Part shown: piece after piece, positions 18,467 through 27,378 of the stretch
Position numbering within the stretch: position 1 is the stretch's first letter
Layout: every line of letters starts with the position of its first letter
Origin: Streptomyces sp. NBC_01551
Lineage (GTDB): Bacteria; Actinomycetota; Actinomycetes; Streptomycetales; Streptomycetaceae
Assembly: GCF_026339935.1 (NCBI RefSeq)
Contig: NZ_JAPEPX010000001.1
Span: 4,831,501-4,895,500 of the forward strand
Length of the DNA: 64,000 bases
Direction of reading: 5' to 3'
Position numbers and translations under genes: made by a program
The notes under the pieces: generated by a model
The model's input: the letters and a program-made list of their open reading frames with translations, nothing else
The model's database searches: none
What the model was told of the DNA's origin: nothing

Positions 18467-18682
18467 ATGGCAAAGGCGCTTCTCGGTTACGTCGGCGGTT
18501 CCGATCCGCGACTCCTCGCCGAGATGCGACGGCTTCAGCAGCGCGTCCAGGACCTTGAGTCCGAGCTCGTACGGATTCAGTCCGAAAACGACGCGCTGAA
18601 CGCGGCCGCCGCTCAGCACGGAGACTCGCTGCTGGACAGCATCGGCATCGACGTACCCCAGGCGGAGCCTGCGCTCACCTGA
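18467..18682 (+). CDS. Small conserved coiled-coil protein upstream of smc
   Basis: 71 residues (MAKALLGYVGGSDPRLLAEM...). The ATG sits nine bases behind GGAGGA (18452-18457). After the N-terminal GYVGGSDPRL a heptad-like helix (LQQRVQDLESELVRIQSEND) suggests a short coiled coil, then an acidic tail. I recognise it as a small conserved streptomycete protein of unknown function. Its own terminator follows, so it is not co-transcribed with smc. Confidence 0.8.
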   Translation: MAKALLGYVGGSDPRLLAEMRRLQQRVQDLESELVRIQSENDALNAAAAQHGDSLLDSIGIDVPQAEPALT

Positions 18683-18726
18683 TCCGCGCTCAACTCGTTG
18701 CTCGACTCCAGCCCCGCATGATCTGC

Positions 18727-18748
18727 AAGGGACGCCTCGGCGTCCCTT
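18727..18748 (+). terminator. Rho-independent terminator before smc
   Basis: AAGGGACGCC (18727-18736) pairs with GGCGTCCCTT (18739-18748) around a two-base loop, followed by the T-rich tract CTTTCTTTC. It is the most classical terminator in the window. Confidence 0.88.
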
Positions 18749-18823
18749 CTTTCTTTCCCGGCTCTCCGGTTCGGCGCCGCTTTTAATGGGTGAAACCGAA
18801 CGCGAAAGGTAGAGTCCGGCGGC

Positions 18824-21800
18824 GTGCACCTCAAGTCCCTGACCCTGCGCGGATTCAAATCATTCGCTTCCGCAACGACCCTGCGATTCGAGCCGGGCAT
18901 CACGTGTGTCGTCGGCCCGAACGGCTCGGGCAAGTCCAATGTGGTGGACGCGCTGTCCTGGGTCATGGGCGAACAGGGGGCCAAATCCCTGCGCGGCGGG
19001 AAGATGGAAGACGTCATCTTCGCCGGCACGACCGGGCGTCCGCCGCTCGGCCGGGCGGAGGTCTCCCTGACCATCGACAACTCCGACGGCGCGCTGCCCA
19101 TCGAGTACGCCGAGGTCACCATCACGCGGATCATGTTCCGCGGGGGCAGCAGCGAGTACCAGATCAACGGTGACACCTGCCGCCTGCTCGACATCCAGGA
19201 GCTGCTCTCCGACTCCGGCATCGGCCGCGAGATGCACGTCATCGTCGGCCAGGGCCAGCTGGACTCCGTACTGCACGCCGATCCGATGGGCCGCCGCGCG
19301 TTCATCGAGGAGGCGGCCGGCGTACTGAAGCACCGCAAGCGGAAAGAGAAGGCGCTGCGGAAGCTCGACGCGATGCAGGCCAATCTCGCGCGCGTGCACG
19401 ACCTGACGGAGGAACTCCGGCGCCAGCTCAAGCCGCTCGGGCGGCAGGCGGCCGTGGCCCGGCGGGCGGCCGTGATCCAGGCGGACCTGCGCGACGCGCG
19501 GCTGCGGCTGCTCGCCGACGACCTGGTGACGCTGCGGGGCGCGCTGGACGCGGAGATCGCGGACGAGGCGGCGCTGAAGGAGCGCAAGGAGTCGGCGGAG
19601 GCGGAGCTGGCGGCCGCGCTGCGGCGGGAGGCGGAGCTGGAGGCGTCCGTACGGCAACTCGCGCCGCGCCTCGCCCGGGCCCAGCAGACCTGGTACGAGC
19701 TGTCGCAGCTGGCCGAGCGGGTACGGGGGACCGAGTCGCTGGCGCAGGCCCGGGTGAAGTCGGCGTCGGCGGCGGATCCGGAGGACGAGCGGCGGGGCCG
19801 CGATCCGCAGGACATGGAACGGGAGGCGGCGCGGATCCGCGAGCAGGAGGCGGAGCTGACGGCCGCGCTGGAGGCGGCCTCGCGGGCGCTGGAGGACACC
19901 GTCGAGCACCGAGCGGAGCTGGAGCGCGCGCTGGCCGAGGAGGAGCGGCGGCTGCGGGACGCGGCGCGGGCCATCGCGGACCGGCGCGAGGGGCTGGCGC
20001 GGCTGACGGGGCGGCTGGGCGCGGCCCGCTCCCGCGCGGGGGCGGCGCAGGCGGAGATCGACCGGCTGGTGACGGCGCGGGACGAGGCGGAGTCCCGGGC
20101 GGGGGCCGCGCAGGCGGAGTACGAGGCGCTGGCGCAGGAGGTCGGGGGGCTCGACGACCCGTCGGTGGAGGGGGAGTACGAGGCGGCGCGGGCCGCGCTC
20201 GCGGCGGCGGAGGCGGAGCTGTCGGCGGCGCGGGACGGGCTGGCGGAGACGGAGCGCTCGCGCGCGGCGGTCGCCGCGCGGCGGGACGCGCTGGCGTTGG
20301 GGCTGCGGCGGAAGGACGGCACCGGGGCGGTGCTGGGTGCGCGGGAGCGGCTGGAGGGGCTGCTGGGGCCGGCGGCGGAGCGGGTGTCGGTGGCGGCGGG
20401 GTACGAGGTCGCGGTGGCGGCGGCGTTGGGGGTGGCCGCCGACGCGGTGGCCGTTGCCACGGTGGGTGGGGCGGTGGGGGCGATCCGGCACCTCCGCACC
20501 GCCGACGCCGGCCGGGCCGCGTTCCTCATCGCCCCCACCTCCGACCCCACCGTCCCGGGCCCGTCGGGCGAGCCGCTGTTCCCCGGCCAGGCCTCAGTCG
20601 CCGCCCGCGGCGCGGCCCCGGTGGGCCTTCCGGGCGAGCCCGGACTCCCGGGGCAGGCCCCGTCCCCGGACGGCGGCGGCGGGGCGTCGGGCGAGCCCGT
20701 GTTTCCCGGCCAGGTCTGCGACGGCGGCCGAGGCGCCGTCCCGGGCGGCCTTCCGGGCGGCCTCCTGGGCGGGGCCGAACTCCCGGGGCCGGCCCCGTCC
20801 CCGGACGGCGGCGGGGCAGGGGGCGCTTTCCCCCACCCCGCCCCTTCCCGAAACCGGGGCTCCGCCCCGGACCCCGCGCCTCAAACGCCGGCGAGGCTGG
20901 AAAGGGTGGGCCGGGACGATCAAGCCCCGCCGGCGATTGAGGCGCGGAGGTTCGGGGGCGGAGCCCCTGGCGGCGCAGCCGCAGGGCCGGCCCCCGCCGT
21001 GGCCTCCGGCGGGGGAGCCGCAGCGCAGGCCGCCGATGTGGCTTCCGGCGGGGGAGCCGCAGCGCAGGCTGCAGAGGTGGCTTCCAGTGGTGGCGCCGCA
21101 GGGGTGGCCCCCGCCGTGGCTTCCGGTGGCGAAGGGACGGGCACGGGCACGGGCGGCGCGGGCCTGCGCGGGGCTTTCGGAGAGGTGGGTGTCGGCATTG
21201 CCGACGGGGTGCCCGCCGGGGAGTTGGTGAGCGGGGAGGACGGTGTGGTGCGGGCCCTGCGGTGGGTCCTGCGGGATTGCGTCGTCGTGCGGGGGCTCGA
21301 AGAGGCGCAGGCGCTGGTCGCGGCGCGGGCCGAGGTGGTGGCCGTGACCGCCGAGGGGGATGTCCTCGGGGCGCACCTCGCGCACGGGGGGTCCGCCGGG
21401 GCGCCGAGTCTGATCGAGGTGCAGGCCGCCGTGGACGAGGCCGCGGCCGAGCTGGAACGGCTCGACGCGCGGCGGGAGACGGCGGCGGGCGAGCGGCTGG
21501 CCGCGCAGGCGCGGCGGGACGAGGCCGGCGCGCTCGTCGAGGAGCTCGGGCGTCGCCGCCGGGCCGCCGAGCAGGCCAGGGCCGGGCTCGCGCAGCAGCT
21601 CGGGCGGCTCGCCGGGCAGGCGAAGGGGGCCGCCGGGGAGGCCGAGCGCGGCGTCACCGCCGCCGCCAAGGCGCAGGACGCGCTGGAGCAGGCGCTCGCC
21701 GAGGTGGAGGAGTGCGCCGAGCGGCTCGCGATGGCCGAGGAGATGCCCGTGGAGGAGGAGCCGGACACCTCCGCGCGGGACCGGCTCGCCGCCGACGGGG

Positions 21801-23005
21801 CCAACGCCCGCCAGACCGAGATGGAGGCGCGGCTGCAGCTGCGTACGCACGAGGAGCGGGTCAAGGGCCTGGCCGGCCGGGCCGACGCCCTCGACCGGGG
21901 GGCACGGGCCGAGCGCGAGGCCCGGGCGCGCGCCGAGCGGCGCCGGGCCAGGCTGCGATACGAGGCCGAGGTGGCCCGGGCCGTCGCCGACGGCGCCCGG
22001 CAGCTCCTCGCGCACGTCGAGGTGTCGCTGCTCCGCGCCGAGCAGGAGCGTTCGGCCGCCGAGTACGCCAAGGGCCTGCGCGAGCGCGAGCTCGACGGCG
22101 CCCGCGGACGCGGCCGCGACCTCAAGGGCGAGCTCGACAAGCTCACCGATTCGGTCCACCGCGGCGAGGTGCTCGGGGCCGAGAAGCGGCTGCGGATCGA
22201 GCAGGTCGAGGGCCGCGCGCTGGAGGAGTTCGGCGTGGCGGCCGCCGCTCTCGTCGCCGAGTACGGCCCCGACCAGCCGGTCCCGCCGAGCCTGCCCGCC
22301 GAGGGCGAGCAGCTCCCGGAGGACCCGGAGCACCCCCGCAACCAGCCCGGCCCCTTCGTGCGCGGGCAGCAGGAGAAGCGGCTCAAGGCGGCCGAGCGCG
22401 CGTACCAGCAGCTCGGCAAGGTCAACCCGCTCGCGCTGGAGGAGTTCGCGGCGCTGGAGGAGCGGCACCAGTTCCTGAGCGAGCAGTTGGAGGACCTGCG
22501 CAAGACGCGGGCCGATCTGCTTCAGGTCGTGAAGGAGGTCGACCAGCGCGTCGAGCAGGTCTTCACCGAGGCCTACCGGGACACGGCCCGCGAGTTCGAG
22601 GGCGTGTTCTCCCGGCTGTTCCCCGGCGGCGAGGGCCGGCTGATCCTCACCGACCCGGACGACATGCTGGCCACCGGCGTGGACGTGGAGGCCCGCCCGC
22701 CCGGCAAGAAGGTCAAGCGGCTGTCGCTGCTCTCGGGCGGCGAGCGCTCGCTGACCGCCGTCGCGCTGCTGGTGTCCATCTTCAAGGCCCGGCCCAGCCC
22801 GTTCTACGTGATGGACGAGGTCGAGGCGGCGCTCGACGACACCAACCTCCAGCGGCTGATCCGGATCATGGAGGAGCTCCAGGAGAGCTCGCAGCTGATC
22901 GTCATCACGCACCAGAAGCGGACGATGGAGGTCGCCGACGCGCTCTACGGGGTCTCGATGCAGGGAGACGGTGTCTCCAAGGTCATCAGCCAGCGGCTGC
23001 GTTGA
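18824..23005 (+). CDS. smc: Chromosome segregation ATPase SMC with a large hinge insertion
   Basis: 1393 residues, about 200 longer than usual SMC proteins. SMC dimers entrap DNA and organise chromosomes with ScpA/ScpB. Walker A GPNGSGKS is at 31-38. Long coiled coils (about 170-500 and 830-1150) flank the hinge (about 505-825). The C-terminal signature LSGGERSLTA (about 1302) and Walker B YVMDEVEAALDD close the ATPase head. Residues about 571-789 are a Gly/Pro/Ala-rich insertion between the two hinge halves (after GRAAFLIAP and before PAGELVSGEDGVV). It contains an intergenic-type palindromic repeat in frame. The frame is intact, so the protein is probably functional with an elongated hinge loop. 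Confidence 0.95.
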   Translation: MHLKSLTLRGFKSFASATTLRFEPGITCVVGPNGSGKSNVVDALSWVMGEQGAKSLRGGKMEDVIFAGTTGRPPLGRAEVSLTIDNSDGALPIEYAEVTITRIMFRGGSSEYQINGDTCRLLDIQELLSDSGIGREMHVIVGQGQLDSVLHADPMGRRAFIEEAAGVLKHRKRKEKALRKLDAMQANLARVHDLTEELRRQLKPLGRQAAVARRAAVIQADLRDARLRLLADDLVTLRGALDAEIADEAALKERKESAEAELAAALRREAELEASVRQLAPRLARAQQTWYELSQLAERVRGTESLAQARVKSASAADPEDERRGRDPQDMEREAARIREQEAELTAALEAASRALEDTVEHRAELERALAEEERRLRDAARAIADRREGLARLTGRLGAARSRAGAAQAEIDRLVTARDEAESRAGAAQAEYEALAQEVGGLDDPSVEGEYEAARAALAAAEAELSAARDGLAETERSRAAVAARRDALALGLRRKDGTGAVLGARERLEGLLGPAAERVSVAAGYEVAVAAALGVAADAVAVATVGGAVGAIRHLRTADAGRAAFLIAPTSDPTVPGPSGEPLFPGQASVAARGAAPVGLPGEPGLPGQAPSPDGGGGASGEPVFPGQVCDGGRGAVPGGLPGGLLGGAELPGPAPSPDGGGAGGAFPHPAPSRNRGSAPDPAPQTPARLERVGRDDQAPPAIEARRFGGGAPGGAAAGPAPAVASGGGAAAQAADVASGGGAAAQAAEVASSGGAAGVAPAVASGGEGTGTGTGGAGLRGAFGEVGVGIADGVPAGELVSGEDGVVRALRWVLRDCVVVRGLEEAQALVAARAEVVAVTAEGDVLGAHLAHGGSAGAPSLIEVQAAVDEAAAELERLDARRETAAGERLAAQARRDEAGALVEELGRRRRAAEQARAGLAQQLGRLAGQAKGAAGEAERGVTAAAKAQDALEQALAEVEECAERLAMAEEMPVEEEPDTSARDRLAADGANARQTEMEARLQLRTHEERVKGLAGRADALDRGARAEREARARAERRRARLRYEAEVARAVADGARQLLAHVEVSLLRAEQERSAAEYAKGLRERELDGARGRGRDLKGELDKLTDSVHRGEVLGAEKRLRIEQVEGRALEEFGVAAAALVAEYGPDQPVPPSLPAEGEQLPEDPEHPRNQPGPFVRGQQEKRLKAAERAYQQLGKVNPLALEEFAALEERHQFLSEQLEDLRKTRADLLQVVKEVDQRVEQVFTEAYRDTAREFEGVFSRLFPGGEGRLILTDPDDMLATGVDVEARPPGKKVKRLSLLSGGERSLTAVALLVSIFKARPSPFYVMDEVEAALDDTNLQRLIRIMEELQESSQLIVITHQKRTMEVADALYGVSMQGDGVSKVISQRLR
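20534..21190 (+). repeat. Low-complexity insertion in the SMC hinge including an intergenic-type palindrome
   Basis: Coding insertion of about 219 codons. The first part repeats SGEPxFPGQ...APSPDGGG twice. The middle (about 20856-20967) is a palindromic element with arms near 20874-20900 and 20921-20947 plus outer GGGCTCCGCCCC-type arms. The last part repeats a VASGGGAAAQAA unit. The core GCGCCTCAAACGCCGGCGAG is nearly shared with the element at 35740-35806. Confidence 0.8.
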
Positions 23006-23095
23006 CCCGAGTCTCCTCGTATCTCTTCATGTAGTGAACACATGGTGGTGTCGGCCCTGGGTCGACTCTGTGCGCAATCGGGGCCATCCGCACTC

Positions 23096-23123
23096 TTGAC
23101 TTCAGAAAGTGAAGCCATAGGCT
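23096..23123 (+). promoter_or_regulatory. Promoter candidate for the glcP-like permease
   Basis: TTGACT (23096-23101), 16 bases, then TAGGCT (23118-23123) is a good vegetative promoter. A small inverted repeat CTTCA-GAAAG-TGAAG overlaps the spacer and could be an operator. The leader to the TTG start would be about 115 bases. Confidence 0.6.
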
Positions 23124-23244
23124 CTGCTGTGCCGTGTTGACGTTCAGGTGGTGGCGAGCAGTTTGCTGTGCGCCACTAGAGGAACACGAGCAACGACGAA
23201 ACCCCCACACAGCCCGCCGTCGCCGCCGGGCCCAGGAGCGCACC

Positions 23245-24675
23245 TTGACCAGCACAGCGAACGCACCCGCGTCAGGCGGTGGAAACGCGGCCCAGCCCGA
23301 CCACCTCGGCCACGTCATCTTCATCACCGCGGCCGCTGCCATGGGCGGCTTCCTCTTCGGTTACGACAGCTCCGTCATCAACGGCGCCGTGGAGGCCATC
23401 CGCGACCGCTTCGACGTCGGCTCGGCGGCGCTCGCCCAGGTGATCGCCGCCGCGCTGATCGGCTGCGCCTTCGGCGCGGCCACCGCCGGCCGCATCGCCG
23501 ACCGGATCGGCCGAATCCGCTGCATGCAGATCGCGGCCGTCCTGTTCACCGCGAGCGCCATCGGCTCGGCCCTCCCCTTCGCCCTCTGGGACCTCGCCAT
23601 GTGGCGGATCGTCGGCGGCTTCGGCATCGGCATGGCCTCCGTCATCGGCCCCGCCTACATCGCCGAGGTCTCCCCGCCCGCCTACCGAGGCCGCCTCGCC
23701 TCCTTCCAGCAGGCCGCCATCGTCATCGGCATCGCCGTCTCGCAGCTGGTCAACTGGGGCATCCTCAACCTCGCCGACGGCGACCAGCGCGGCGAGATCG
23801 GCGGCCTGGAAGCCTGGCAGTGGATGCTCGGCGTGATGGTCGTCCCGGCCGTGCTCTACGGCCTGCTGTCCTTCGCCATCCCGGAGTCCCCGCGCTTCCT
23901 CGTCTCGGTCGGCCGCACGGAGAAGGCCAAGGAGGTCCTTCGCGAGGTCGAGGGCTCGGGCATCGACGCCGACGCCCGCGTCCGCGAGATCGACCACTCG
24001 ATGCGCTCCGAGCACAAGTCCACCTTCAAGGACCTGCTCGGCGGCCGCTTCGGCTTCCTGCCGATCGTCTGGATCGGCATCGGCCTCTCGGTGTTCCAGC
24101 AGCTGGTCGGCATCAACGTGATCTTCTACTACAGCTCCTCGCTGTGGCAGTCCGTCGGCATCGACCCGAGCGACTCGTTCCTGTACTCCTTCGAGACCTC
24201 CGTCGTGAACATCATCGGTACCGTGATCGCGATGGTCTTCGTGGACCGGATCGGCCGCAAGCCGCTCGCCCTGATCGGCTCCGTCGGCATGGCGCTGTCC
24301 CTGGGCACGGCCGCCTGGGCCTTCTCGTACAAGACCGGATCCGGCGACAACATCTCCCTGCCGGACACCCAGGGCGTCGTCGCCCTGGTCGCGGCCAACC
24401 TGTTCGTCCTCTTCTTCGCGCTCTCGTGGGGCGTGGTGGTCTGGGTGCTGCTCGGCGAGATGTTCCCCGGCCGCATCCGCGCCGCCGCCCTCGGCGTCGC
24501 CGCCGCCGCCCAGTGGATCGCCAACTGGGTCATCACGGTCACGTTCCCGTCGCTGTCCGACTGGAACCTGTCGGGTGCCTACATGATCTACACGTTCTTC
24601 GCCCTGCTCTCGGTCCCCTTCATCCTCAAATGGGTGCCGGAGACCAAGGGCAAGGCGTTGGAGGAGATGGGGTAA
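23245..24675 (+). CDS. glcP: MFS sugar/proton symporter, GlcP-like glucose permease
   Basis: 476 residues with 12 predicted membrane segments. Sugar-porter signatures are clear: GGFLFGYDSSVINGA, RIADRIGRIRCM, PESPRFLV, QQLVGINVIFYYSS, and the end PETKGKALEEM. In Streptomyces coelicolor the glucose permease gene glcP1 lies at the equivalent position after smc, which supports glucose as the substrate. The TTG start at 23245 is behind AGGAG (23234-23238). The transporter is single and is followed by a strong hairpin. Confidence 0.88.
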   Translation: MTSTANAPASGGGNAAQPDHLGHVIFITAAAAMGGFLFGYDSSVINGAVEAIRDRFDVGSAALAQVIAAALIGCAFGAATAGRIADRIGRIRCMQIAAVLFTASAIGSALPFALWDLAMWRIVGGFGIGMASVIGPAYIAEVSPPAYRGRLASFQQAAIVIGIAVSQLVNWGILNLADGDQRGEIGGLEAWQWMLGVMVVPAVLYGLLSFAIPESPRFLVSVGRTEKAKEVLREVEGSGIDADARVREIDHSMRSEHKSTFKDLLGGRFGFLPIVWIGIGLSVFQQLVGINVIFYYSSSLWQSVGIDPSDSFLYSFETSVVNIIGTVIAMVFVDRIGRKPLALIGSVGMALSLGTAAWAFSYKTGSGDNISLPDTQGVVALVAANLFVLFFALSWGVVVWVLLGEMFPGRIRAAALGVAAAAQWIANWVITVTFPSLSDWNLSGAYMIYTFFALLSVPFILKWVPETKGKALEEMG

Positions 24676-24708
24676 CCACCCCCGCCAACACCCCCTCTCC
24701 TCTACGAC

Positions 24709-24749
24709 AGGTGCTGCCCCGGCTCATTCCTCGAGCCGGGGCAGCACCT
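24709..24749. terminator. Terminator shared by glcP and the luciferase-like gene
   Basis: A perfect 17-bp stem (24709-24725 with 24733-24749) and a seven-base loop. The hairpin contains the stop codon and last codons of the convergent luciferase-like gene, so it works mainly for glcP readthrough. Confidence 0.78.
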
Positions 24750-25710
24750 GTTCGCACAGGAGCTGGAGGCTGCGCCAGCCCTCGTCGACCGGCATCCCGC
24801 CGCACAGCGGGTGCAGGACCAGATTCCCGGCCTCGCCGGCGCCCCTGGCGTACGTGAGGGCCTCCTGCGGGGTCAGGACCCGGTACACGCCCTCCGCGCG
24901 CAGCTCCGCGACCGAGCGCGCCGTGGACCGTACGGCGCTGCGGATGTCCTTGGACTGCCAGGAGGCGTACATCCCGGCCTCGTGCAGGAACCGGTCGCCG
25001 TACTCGGCCCACACCCGGTCGGGGTCCTCCGCGATGTGCAGCAGCGGGGTCTCGGCGGCGGGCATCATGCAGAAGCCCTCCGTCCCGTACTCCGCGAGCC
25101 GCTCCTGGTAGTACGCCTCCAGCTCGGGCAGGTGCGCGCTGGGGAAGAAGGGCAGCCCGAGCCGGGCCGCGCGGCGGGCCGCGGCCCGGGAGCTGCCGCC
25201 GACCAGCAGCAGCGGGTGCGGACGGGTGAACGGGACCGGGGTGACCCGTACCGTACGGCCCCGGAACTCGAAGGGCTCGCCGGTCCACGCCTTCAGCAGG
25301 GTCTCCAGCAGCTCGTCCTGGAGCCGGCCGCGCCGGCCCCACTCCACGCCGTGCTGCTCGTACTCCTCGGGCCGGTAGCCGATGCCCGCGACCGTGACGA
25401 GCCGGCCGCCGCTGAGCAGGTCGAGGACGGCGATGTCCTCGGCCACCTTCAGCGGGTCGTACAGCGGGCCGATGATCGCCGAGACGGTGACCGCGATCCG
25501 CCGGGTCGCTCCGAAGACCGCGCCCGCGAAGGCGAACGGCGAGGGCAGCCAGTTGTTGGCGGTGCCGTGGTGCTCCTCGGTCTGGATGGTGTCGATGCCC
25601 CGGTCATCGGCGTACCGCGCCATCTCCAGCGCGGCCTTGTAGCGGGCGGAGAGGGTCTCGGGGGTGCCGTGCGGGTCGACAAGGTTGAACCGGGCCACGG
25701 TGATGGGCAT
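24724..25710 (-). CDS. Luciferase-like flavin-dependent oxidoreductase (LLM family)
   Basis: 328 residues with the TIM-barrel pattern of bacterial luciferase-like enzymes: GIDTIQTEEHHG, an AVTVSAIIGPLYDPLKVAEDIAVLDLLSGGR block, GYRPEEYEQHGV and PHPLLLVGGSS. The cofactor is FMN or F420, and the sequence alone does not decide. It begins 63 bases after a nucleobase permease gene and is probably co-transcribed, so a nitrogen heterocycle is a reasonable substrate guess. ATG 25710 precedes PITVARFNL. No strong Shine-Dalgarno is visible. Confidence 0.85.
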   Translation of the reverse strand: MPITVARFNLVDPHGTPETLSARYKAALEMARYADDRGIDTIQTEEHHGTANNWLPSPFAFAGAVFGATRRIAVTVSAIIGPLYDPLKVAEDIAVLDLLSGGRLVTVAGIGYRPEEYEQHGVEWGRRGRLQDELLETLLKAWTGEPFEFRGRTVRVTPVPFTRPHPLLLVGGSSRAAARRAARLGLPFFPSAHLPELEAYYQERLAEYGTEGFCMMPAAETPLLHIAEDPDRVWAEYGDRFLHEAGMYASWQSKDIRSAVRSTARSVAELRAEGVYRVLTPQEALTYARGAGEAGNLVLHPLCGGMPVDEGWRSLQLLCEQVLPRLEE

Positions 25711-25773
25711 GGAGGAGTCCCCCTTCGCCGGATGTGGGTGGGCGGGCGAAGGGGGACGTTAGCTGACGCAGCG

Positions 25774-27234
25774 TCAGTTGCCCAGGGTTCCCACGAGCGC
25801 CGGTTCCCCGGCCTCGTCCCGCGGCCCGGGGGTGGGGGCGGTGCGGGGGAGCGCGGCGTACAGGGCGGCGGAGGTGAGGATGCCAGCCGCCCAGCCCAGG
25901 CCGTTCTTACCGATCCAGGTCGAGGCGAGCGGGCCGCCGAACCAGTCCACCTTGGTGAACAGCAGACCCACCAGCAGGGCCAGGCCCCAGGCGGTCATCG
26001 CCTGCCAGGCGAAGCCGCCCCGGTACCAGTAGGCGCTGGCCGGGGTGGTGTCCAGCAGCGCGGGGCCGTCGTAGGTCTTGCGGCGCAGCATGTCCACGCC
26101 GAAGACGCCGATCCAGGCGGAGAAGGCCACCGCCAGCAGGGTCAGGAAGGAGATGAACGAACCGAAGAAGCTGGTCGCGACCACCATCAGCAGGAAGCCG
26201 AAGACCAGGCTGATGACGGCGTTGACGCTGACCGCCCAGGCGCGCGGGACCTTGATGCCGAGGGTCTGCGCCGTGAACCCGGCCGAGTACATGGACATCG
26301 AGTTGATCAGCAGCATGCCGACCAGGGCGATCAGCAGGTACGGGACCGCGAGCCAGGTCGGCAGCAGCTCGCCGATGAAGGAGACCGGGTCCTGCGCCGT
26401 GGCCAGGTCGGGGGTGCCGACGGCCATCACCGCGCCCATCAGGACCATCGGCAGGACGACCACGCTCGCACCGCCGATCGTCGCGCCGACCAGGCCCTTG
26501 GAGGACGCGGTGCGCGGCAGGTAGCGGGTGAAGTCCGGGCCCGACGGCACCCAGCTGATGCCGCCCGCCGCGATGGTGCCGATTCCCGCGATCATCATCG
26601 CCGTGGAGCCGGCCGGCTTGCCGAAGACGTCGGACCAGTCGGTGGTGGCCACCAGGTAGCCGAGCACCAGCACGCTGAAGCCGCCGAAGAGGTACGTCGA
26701 CCACTTCGAGCAGACGCGCAGCGCGTTGATGCCGAGCCCCGACACGACGAAGGTGCAGCCCACGAAGAACAGCAGCGTGACCACGATCAGCGGGGTGTTC
26801 TTCCTGACGCCGAAGAGCAGGTCCAGGACGGTCAGCACGGCGTAGGCGCCGCTGACCGCGTTGATGGTCTCCCAGCCCCAGCGGGCCACCCAGATCAGCG
26901 CGCCCGGGAAGAGGTTGCCGCGCTGCCCGAAGACCGCCCGGGAGAGCGCCATGCCCGGCGCGCCGCCGCGCTTTCCGGCGATGGAGATCAGGCCGACGAT
27001 CCCGTACGAGACGACGGGCGCGGCGATCGCGACGACGAGCACCTGCCAGATGTTGAGCTTGTTGAAGATCACCAGGCCCGCGCCCATGGTGAGCAGCAGC
27101 ACGCTGATGTTGGCGGCGACCCAGGTCGGCACGAGCTCGCGGACCCGGCCGCCGCGCTCGCTGTCCGGTACGGGCTCCAGGCCCCGGGTCTCTATCGCGG
27201 TCTCCACCGCCGCGTCGGCGGGCTCGGCAGGCAT
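25774..27234 (-). CDS. NCS1-family cytosine/purine permease
   Basis: 486 residues and about 12 membrane segments. The N-terminal motif VPTWVAANISVLLLTMGAGL, APGMALSRAVFGQRGN, WVARWGWETINAVSGAYA and SWVPSGPDFTRYLPR are diagnostic of NCS1 nucleobase:cation symporters close to CodB. ATG 27234 follows GGAGAAC, while an upstream in-frame ATG pair (27279/27276) lacks a ribosome site. The frame continues upstream antisense to ftsY, but that part is not a gene. The exact base transported is unknown. Confidence 0.9.
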   Translation of the reverse strand: MPAEPADAAVETAIETRGLEPVPDSERGGRVRELVPTWVAANISVLLLTMGAGLVIFNKLNIWQVLVVAIAAPVVSYGIVGLISIAGKRGGAPGMALSRAVFGQRGNLFPGALIWVARWGWETINAVSGAYAVLTVLDLLFGVRKNTPLIVVTLLFFVGCTFVVSGLGINALRVCSKWSTYLFGGFSVLVLGYLVATTDWSDVFGKPAGSTAMMIAGIGTIAAGGISWVPSGPDFTRYLPRTASSKGLVGATIGGASVVVLPMVLMGAVMAVGTPDLATAQDPVSFIGELLPTWLAVPYLLIALVGMLLINSMSMYSAGFTAQTLGIKVPRAWAVSVNAVISLVFGFLLMVVATSFFGSFISFLTLLAVAFSAWIGVFGVDMLRRKTYDGPALLDTTPASAYWYRGGFAWQAMTAWGLALLVGLLFTKVDWFGGPLASTWIGKNGLGWAAGILTSAALYAALPRTAPTPGPRDEAGEPALVGTLGN

Positions 27235-27378
27235 GCGGTTCTCCGTGGGGGAAGCGGCAGGGGGGAAGTCGCCCATCATCGTAGATGTGTCGGTAAAACC
27301 ACAAATAGGGCCGTAGGGCCTGATCGCAACCTCGGAGGTCCATGGTCTGGGGCGGCCGTGGCCGATACTGGACGGGTT

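Noticed and set aside
24811..27378. Plus-strand frame upstream of ftsY giving a 1261-residue protein
   Set aside because: It is antisense to the permease and oxidoreductase genes. FtsY begins at 27379 with a proper membrane segment.
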